Shown here piece by piece: positions 59,186 through 64,000 of a DNA stretch of 64,000 bases; positions within the stretch are counted from its first letter, which is position 1, and every line of letters starts with the position of its first letter. The stretch lies in contig JBDTOT010000019.1 of the NCBI GenBank assembly GCA_039933105.1, forward strand, positions 1 to 64,000. Direction: 5' to 3'. The notes beneath the pieces are model-generated. The model saw only the letters and a program-made list of their open reading frames with translations, did no database searches and had not been told where the DNA came from. This DNA comes from FEN-1219 sp039933105 (GTDB lineage Bacteria; Pseudomonadota; Gammaproteobacteria; Steroidobacterales; Rariloculaceae). A program made the translations under genes and the position numbers.

Positions 59186-59863
59186 ATGACGCGTATTTCG
59201 AAGTACAGGTTCGTTGCCGCCGGTCTATCGGTGGTGGCCATCACGAGCGGCGCTTTCGCTCAACAGCCGAGCGCTGGCGAGCGCTATGCGCGTACGTTGA
59301 CCGAGGCGGACATCACGGCGCGGTACAACACGGAGATCGAACAGCAGTTGCGCTCGCAGCAGACCGATATCACGGCGGTCGAGCAGGAAATCGCCGGCCT
59401 CGACGCCACTGCGGCGGCGGTCGAGCCCTTGCTGCAAAAGATGTTCATGCAGTTCGAAGAGTTTGTTAGGGGCGACGTTCCGTTCTTCGCCACCGAGCGC
59501 GCAGCGCGTGTCGAAAAGTTGCGCGACCTCATGGCGCGTGTCGATGCGAGCCCGGGCGAGCGATTTCGGCGGCTTGTCGAGGCCTATCAGATCGAGATGG
59601 AATACGGCCGTACGATGAGCGCCTACAAAGGCAAGCTCGACGACGGTCGCGACGCGGACTTCGTGAGACTCGGACGCGTGTCGTTGTTCTATCGTACCGC
59701 CGACAACGCCGAGTCCGGTTATTGGGACCAGCAGAAGAAGATGTGGGTTGCCGATCGGGATTCGGCACGAGCCATCGAGCAGGCGCTCGCCATCGCCAAG
59801 GAACAGAAGGCGGCTGATCTCATTGTTGTTCCCGTGCCCGTGCCGCAAGGAGGCAGGTCGTGA
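59186..59863 (+). CDS. DUF3450 periplasmic coiled-coil protein, copy B
   Basis: A 225-residue paralogue of copy A; ATG at 59186 after TTAGGAA. It has a signal peptide (VVAITSGAFA), a shorter coiled coil and the same C-terminal elements: VEAYQIEMEYGRTMSAYKG, GRVSLFYRTADNAESGYWD and VPVPVPQG. It is about 40 residues shorter than copy A, mostly in the N-terminal coiled coil. Its stop overlaps the start of the second TtpC-like gene by four bases (GTGA), as in the first pair. Confidence 0.92.
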   Translation: MTRISKYRFVAAGLSVVAITSGAFAQQPSAGERYARTLTEADITARYNTEIEQQLRSQQTDITAVEQEIAGLDATAAAVEPLLQKMFMQFEEFVRGDVPFFATERAARVEKLRDLMARVDASPGERFRRLVEAYQIEMEYGRTMSAYKGKLDDGRDADFVRLGRVSLFYRTADNAESGYWDQQKKMWVADRDSARAIEQALAIAKEQKAADLIVVPVPVPQGGRS

Positions 59864-61260
59864 TCAAAGCTCGCACCACATACGCGCACGGGATCACGGT
59901 CGCGGTGGCGGCCGCGTCGCTCATCGTGGGCTTCACCGCCCGCGCTCAGGACGTGAAGCTCACCGACCTGCGAGCGACGACCCAGAAGCTGCGTGACGAC
60001 GAACGGCGTGCATCGCAAGAACGAATTACGAGATTCCGTGCGGAGCAGCAGAAAATCGAGCGTCAGGCTCAGGAAGCCGTGCAGCGTAAGACGACCGCTG
60101 AGGCGCGCAGCAACTCGCTGGACAAAGCATGGAACGAGAACGAGAAGCGCATCGCCGAGATTAACAACCTGCTGAAGCAGCGCCAAGGTAACCTCGGCGA
60201 GCTGTTCGGCGTCACGCGACAGGTGGCCGGCGACTCGGCGAACGTGCTCCAAGCATCGATCCTCAGCACGCAGTACGGCACGCCCAAGGAAGGTGAGGAG
60301 CGCTCCGAGTTCTTGCGTCGATTGGCCGGCGCCAAGGCCCTGCCGTCGCTCCCGGAGCTCGATCGTCTGTGGTTCGAACTGATGCGCGAGATGACGGATG
60401 CGGGCAAGGTCGTGAAGTACCGCGCTTCCGTGCTCCAACCAGACAACACGAGAGTCGACGAAGACGTAATCCGCGTGGGCCCCTTCACCGCCAGCAGCGA
60501 CGGCAAGTATCTCGGCTATCTGCCGAGCACGAAGTCTTTGGCGGCGCTGAACGGTGAGCTAGAGGGTGACTTCCCGCAGATCGGCCGCTCGCTGCAAGCC
60601 GCGGTCGGTGGCACCGGCTACACCAAGGTCGTCGTCGATCCGGCGCGCGGCGCGTTGCTCGGGATGTACGTCGAGCGACCGGGCCTCATCCGCCGCATTC
60701 AGCAGGGCGAGGCGGTCGCCTATGTGATCGTCGCCGTCGGTATTCTCGGTGTCGCGGTCGCGTTCTTCCAGGCCATCTATCTCATTGTGACTCGTTTCGC
60801 AGTGGTTGCTCAGCTGAAGAATCTCAACAACCCGAGCAAGGGCAATCCGCTAGGTCGCGTGCTGCTCTCGTTCCGCGGTGACAGCAATCGTACCGAGAGC
60901 GCGGAGCTCGCGGAGCTTCGAATTTCTGAGGCCGTGTTGCGCGAAGTGCCGAAGCTCGAACGGTTCCAGGCGTTCCTGCGGCTCGCCGTGGCGGCGGGCC
61001 CGCTGCTCGGCCTCATCGGCACGGTCATCGGCATGATCATCACGTTCCGCGCGATCGTCGCCTCTGGTACGAGCGATCCGAAGCTCATGGCAACCGGCAT
61101 CGGCCAGGCCATGATCAACACGGTCTTGGGTCTCAGCATCGCAATCCCGTTGCTGTTCATCAATGCCGGTCTGGCTACACTGTCGCGCTTCGTAACACAA
61201 ACGCTCGACGAGCAGAGCCAGTCGCTGCTGGCCGAAACGGTTAAGCAGAAACAAGCCTAG
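59860..61260 (+). CDS. TtpC-like MotA/TolQ/ExbB proton channel protein, copy B
   Basis: A 466-residue paralogue of copy A, the same length. Start is GTG at 59860 after AAGGAGGC. It has a signal peptide, a periplasmic coiled coil, a membrane helix (VAYVIVAVGILGVAVAFFQA) and the channel domain (LERFQAFLRLAVAAGPLLGL, then IGTVIGMIITFRAIVASG and ATGIGQAMINTVLGLSIAIP). Compared with copy A, the membrane domain is well kept and the periplasmic half has diverged. It closes the operon; a hairpin follows 4 bases after the stop. Confidence 0.92.
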   Translation: MIKARTTYAHGITVAVAAASLIVGFTARAQDVKLTDLRATTQKLRDDERRASQERITRFRAEQQKIERQAQEAVQRKTTAEARSNSLDKAWNENEKRIAEINNLLKQRQGNLGELFGVTRQVAGDSANVLQASILSTQYGTPKEGEERSEFLRRLAGAKALPSLPELDRLWFELMREMTDAGKVVKYRASVLQPDNTRVDEDVIRVGPFTASSDGKYLGYLPSTKSLAALNGELEGDFPQIGRSLQAAVGGTGYTKVVVDPARGALLGMYVERPGLIRRIQQGEAVAYVIVAVGILGVAVAFFQAIYLIVTRFAVVAQLKNLNNPSKGNPLGRVLLSFRGDSNRTESAELAELRISEAVLREVPKLERFQAFLRLAVAAGPLLGLIGTVIGMIITFRAIVASGTSDPKLMATGIGQAMINTVLGLSIAIPLLFINAGLATLSRFVTQTLDEQSQSLLAETVKQKQA

Positions 61261-61264
61261 TTAC

Positions 61265-61304
61265 GAGGGGGTCAGGTTTTTCACAGAACCTGACTCCCTC
61301 TTTC
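61265..61304 (+). terminator. Long hairpin after the TonB operon, candidate terminator
   Basis: A 14-bp stem GAGGGGGTCAGGTT/AACCTGACTCCCTC with one G-T pair and an 8-base loop (TTTCACAG) is followed by TTTCG. The T-run is short. The near-palindromic GGGGTCAGGTT...AACCTGACTCC sequence looks like a class of dispersed repeat hairpins in proteobacteria, so it may be a repeat element doing a terminator's job. Confidence 0.65.
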
Positions 61305-61379
61305 GAACCGTCTTCCCTTTCAAGCGCTGCTAGGGCGGCGTGCTAGAGTCGCCGTCACCAGCGGCTCCGACTCCTTCCG

Positions 61380-62348
61380 ATGATCGTAGGCTACGCTCCC
61401 GATAACGGTCGACTGCGCGCGGTGCCGGATGCGCTCGCCAGTTTCGCGACCGTTGTGTGGCTCGACCTTGTAAGCCCAACCGCAGAGGAAGAGGCCGAGG
61501 TCGAACAGAGACTCGGCGTCGACATTCCAACGCGCGAGGAAATGCAGGAGATCGAGATCTCGAGTCGCCTATACGTCGAGGACGACGGGATCTTCATGAC
61601 CGCGACGCTGCCGGCCCGTACGGACAGCGATGATCTGCAAATGGGCCCTGTCACGTTCGTACTCGCGCATGGCAAGCTGATCACCGTGCGGTATCACGAG
61701 CCCCGGGCGTTCAAGACCTTTCCACAACGCGCCGAGAAGGCCGCGCTCGGGTGCACGGGCGGCGACGTCGTGCTCGTGAACCTGCTCGAAGCCACGAGCG
61801 ACCGCATAGCAGACATCCTCGAACGCGCCGAGCACGAGGTCGACGACCTGTCTCGCAACATTTTCACGGCGGAGCCCGAGAGCTCCGTGCGGCCCGACCT
61901 TCGCAACGTGCTGCAGCGAGTCGGGCGCAAGGGCGATTTGTGCTCACACGTTCGCGATAGCCTGCTTTCGCTGCAGCGGCTCGCGGGGTTTCTGGGGCAC
62001 GTGCTTACGCAACGCAATGTCGACAAGGAGTTGCGCGGCCGCGTGAAGACGCTGGGGCGCGATGCCGAGTCTCTCGGTGACCATGCCTCGTTCCTGTCAC
62101 AGAAGATCACGTTCCTGCTCGACGCGACGCTCGGCATGATTGCGATCGAGCAGAACAACATCATCAAGATTTTTTCGATCGCGGCAGGCGTCTTTTTGCC
62201 GCCGACGTTGATTGCATCGATCTACGGCATGAACTTTCGCGTGATGCCCGAGCTGTCCTGGGCTTACGGCTATCCGCTCGCCTGGGTGCTGATGCTCGTG
62301 TCCGCTTTGCTGCCGCTGTGGTATTTCAGGCGGCGTGGCTGGCTGTAG
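61380..62348 (+). CDS. corA: CorA-family magnesium transporter
   Basis: A 322-residue CorA. Cytoplasmic funnel to about residue 255 (EEAEVEQRLGVDIPTREEMQ, then EDDGIFMTATLPAR), long stalk helix, and two C-terminal transmembrane helices with the YGMNF pore signature at about residue 283 in IASIYGMNFRVMPEL. The tail FRRRGWL is typical. The ATG at 61380 has no strong ribosome binding site. It imports Mg2+ (and Co2+). It is convergent with apbE with a 4-bp gap. Confidence 0.95.
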   Translation: MIVGYAPDNGRLRAVPDALASFATVVWLDLVSPTAEEEAEVEQRLGVDIPTREEMQEIEISSRLYVEDDGIFMTATLPARTDSDDLQMGPVTFVLAHGKLITVRYHEPRAFKTFPQRAEKAALGCTGGDVVLVNLLEATSDRIADILERAEHEVDDLSRNIFTAEPESSVRPDLRNVLQRVGRKGDLCSHVRDSLLSLQRLAGFLGHVLTQRNVDKELRGRVKTLGRDAESLGDHASFLSQKITFLLDATLGMIAIEQNNIIKIFSIAAGVFLPPTLIASIYGMNFRVMPELSWAYGYPLAWVLMLVSALLPLWYFRRRGWL

Positions 62349-62352
62349 CGCG

Positions 62353-63372
62353 TTAGTCCATCAGCCCTGGCCAATCGGCACCGATGGCAGGGCTACGGCG
62401 CTGCTCCACCGAGTCGGTACCCGTGCGAACGGCGAATAGCGCGGCAACGTGTTCGTGCTCCGCCGCGTCGGCCGCAGCTTCCGGGCCGAGACACAGCAGC
62501 GCGGTTCCCCATGCGCCCGCTCTCGCGCCGTCGTGCGCTATCACGGTGACCTCGACCAGTGCGTGGTCCACGGGGGCGCCGGTCCGTGGGTCGATGATAT
62601 GGCCGTAGCGCTTGCCCTCAACGTCGAAATAGTGGCGATACGTCCCACTCGTCATGACTGCGGTCCCAGGCTCGGCCGGTAATCGCAGCGCGCGTCCGGC
62701 GCCGCCTGCGGGATCCTCCACACCCACTCGCCACGCCTGCCCGCGGGGTTTCGTGCCCCGCGCGAAGATTTCCCCGCCGATCTCGGCGAGGTAGTGGTCG
62801 ATTCCGTAGCCCTCGAGCACACGCCCCAAGCGTTCCGCGCTGTACCCCTGGCCGATGCTCGACATGTCGATCGCGAGGTCGGGCACCGTCTTGCGCACGT
62901 GCTCGGCATCCAGGATCTCGAGATTGTCGAGGCCTACGCTCGCGAGTACCTGCGCAACGGCAGCGGCGTCAGGAACGCTCGGTGTGTCGCCGTCGAAGCC
63001 CCAGAGGTGCACGAGCGGACGCACCGTGGGATCGAAGCAGCCGTGACTCGCGCCGTGGATTTCCTTCGCCAGCTTCAGCAGCGTTACGAGCTCCGCGGGC
63101 ACCGCTAAAGGCTCCACCGTATGCGCCGCATTGAACTGCTCGAGCGTGGAGTCTGCGCGGTAGTTCGATAGCAACGCATCGAGACGGTCGAGCTCGGCGG
63201 CGGCCGCGCGCTGGACGTCGTCGACATCGGTGGGCCCGCCGCTCCATTGCAGCGAGTACGTGGTGCCTTGGGCAAGGCCGGCGGCGGTGTGCAACGGCGC
63301 GTGGCCTGGCGTACACGCAACCAGCAAGGTGAGGCCTGCGCACGCGATGCGCGGAAACGATGGCAGAGTCAT
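62353..63372 (-). CDS. apbE: FAD:protein FMN transferase, lipoprotein
   Basis: A 339-residue ApbE. Lipobox LTLLVAC with the acylated Cys20 marks a lipoprotein of the cell envelope. The fold is indicated by GTTYSLQWSG, LSNYRADSTLEQFN, DPTVRPLVHLWGF, DMSSIGQGYSAERLG and SGTYRHYFDVEGKRYGHIID, the last giving the Mg-binding loop. It attaches FMN to threonine in exported flavoproteins. Here it is divergent from a PepSY-TM gene, a pairing known from iron-reductase loci. Confidence 0.94.
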   Translation of the reverse strand: MTLPSFPRIACAGLTLLVACTPGHAPLHTAAGLAQGTTYSLQWSGGPTDVDDVQRAAAAELDRLDALLSNYRADSTLEQFNAAHTVEPLAVPAELVTLLKLAKEIHGASHGCFDPTVRPLVHLWGFDGDTPSVPDAAAVAQVLASVGLDNLEILDAEHVRKTVPDLAIDMSSIGQGYSAERLGRVLEGYGIDHYLAEIGGEIFARGTKPRGQAWRVGVEDPAGGAGRALRLPAEPGTAVMTSGTYRHYFDVEGKRYGHIIDPRTGAPVDHALVEVTVIAHDGARAGAWGTALLCLGPEAAADAAEHEHVAALFAVRTGTDSVEQRRSPAIGADWPGLMD

Positions 63373-63478
63373 GACGCATCATGGGTGACCCACGCCCCCG
63401 CGGCAATCGTGGCTCGTCTGCCCACGGGCGGATATAGTCGCGGGCGGGGAGCGGGCCGGACGAGGGCAGGGGAACAGC

Positions 63479-64000
63479 TTGTCGCACACAGGGGCATCGG
63501 CGGCGCCGCGGCGCGTGCGACGACTGTTGGCGCGCGTGCACATGTGGGTTGCGCTCGCGCTTGGCTTGTACATCGTCATGCTCAGCGTCAGCGGCAGCAT
63601 CGCTGTGTTCCGACGCGAAGCAAACCTCTGGTTCGTGCCGCGCGAGGTGCCTTCGACGGTCGGCGTGCGCCTCACGGGCGACGACCTTCAGGCCGCGGCG
63701 CGCAAGTTTTACGGTGACGGCGCGGTCGTCGCTGTGCGCGAGTCGCGGCGGCCCGAGCGCCCCGCGTCGGTTTTGCTCGAGCGCAACGGCAAACGTTTGG
63801 ATCGGTTGTTCGATCCGTACACGCTGACGGATCTTGGCGACAGTTATCCACCCGTGTTGCAAGCGATGGAGTGGCTCGTCGATCTGCACGACAACTTGCT
63901 CGCGGGCCCTGACGGCCGCACCGTGAACGGCGTCGGCGGCATGCTCGTGATATTCCTGATCGTGACCGGGCTCATCATCTGGTGGCCGGGTAAACGAAGA
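63479..64000 (+). CDS. PepSY-associated TM (PiuB-like) membrane protein, truncated by window edge
   Basis: An open frame from TTG at 63479, after GAGGGCAGGGGAA, running off the window. The translation has a basic N-terminus, a helix with MWVALALGLYIVMLSVSGSI, a periplasmic PepSY-type region (EVPSTVGVRLTGDDLQAAAR, FDPYTLTDLGD), the LHDNLL motif and a second helix (GGMLVIFLIVTGLIIWWPG). These are hallmarks of the PepSY_TM/PiuB family, linked to iron reduction and siderophore uptake. It is divergent from apbE across 106 bp. The C-terminal part is missing, so the exact subtype is uncertain. Confidence 0.85.
   Translation, partial: MSHTGASAAPRRVRRLLARVHMWVALALGLYIVMLSVSGSIAVFRREANLWFVPREVPSTVGVRLTGDDLQAAARKFYGDGAVVAVRESRRPERPASVLLERNGKRLDRLFDPYTLTDLGDSYPPVLQAMEWLVDLHDNLLAGPDGRTVNGVGGMLVIFLIVTGLIIWWPGKRR

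Overview
This window is GC-rich chromosomal DNA from a bacterium. The gene set points to a Gammaproteobacterium, plausibly near Steroidobacteraceae, Nevskiales or Xanthomonadales. Supporting features are a fused ThrA, UvrC-PgsA-tRNA-Gly, a PhoP/PhoQ pair followed by HrpA, a mnmA/nudJ/purB neighbourhood like that of E. coli, class II DAHP synthase, DUF6152/DUF3450 families and a TtpC-type TonB operon. The taxonomic placement is inferred from gene content and order. I see no insertion sequence, prophage, CRISPR array or rRNA. Coding density is high, with one gene-free stretch over 300 bp (52922-53695).

Layout. 1-5.1 kb: the end of a CHASE2-type class III nucleotide cyclase, a small helical protein, a tiny exported Cys-rich peptide, a Crp/Fnr regulator and an FtsX-type permease. 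5.2-10.9 kb: small-molecule metabolism (YfcG-like GST, aldehyde dehydrogenase, TetR regulator, Tat-exported amidohydrolase, ornithine aminotransferase). 11-15.6 kb: RlmI, DmeF-like metal exporter, MFS exporter, ribulose-phosphate epimerase. 15.7-20.1 kb: thrA-thrC with a NERD protein and no thrB. 20.1-25.4 kb: TatD, YgjP-like metallopeptidase, two unknown envelope proteins, a LOG-family protein that has lost its C-terminus, a one-repeat GDT1 protein and DUF2333.

25.4-31.8 kb (minus strand): acnA, mnmA, nudJ, a conserved unknown and purB. 31.8-34.7 kb: fumC, a CoA-type Nudix hydrolase and mazG. 34.8-41.7 kb: a glycine-zipper protein with a strong terminator, then PepSY protein-phoP-phoQ-hrpA. 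42.2-46.2 kb: class II DAHP synthase, uvrC, pgsA, tRNA-Gly(GCC). 46.2-51 kb: a set of exported proteins of poorly known function (PQQ-type sugar dehydrogenase, DUF6152, two related proteins). 51-53 kb: a protein with two PARP-type zinc fingers and a fosmidomycin-resistance (Fsr) MFS pump.

53.7-61.3 kb is the most distinctive locus: a nine-gene energy-transduction operon, DUF3450-TtpC-ExbB-ExbD-ExbD-TonB-TPR-DUF3450-TtpC. The DUF3450/TtpC pair is duplicated at the two ends and a second ExbD is present. It is followed by a hairpin, corA, apbE and a truncated divergent PepSY-TM gene. The last two fit extracytoplasmic flavin/iron redox work that could connect to TonB-driven iron uptake, which is an inference.
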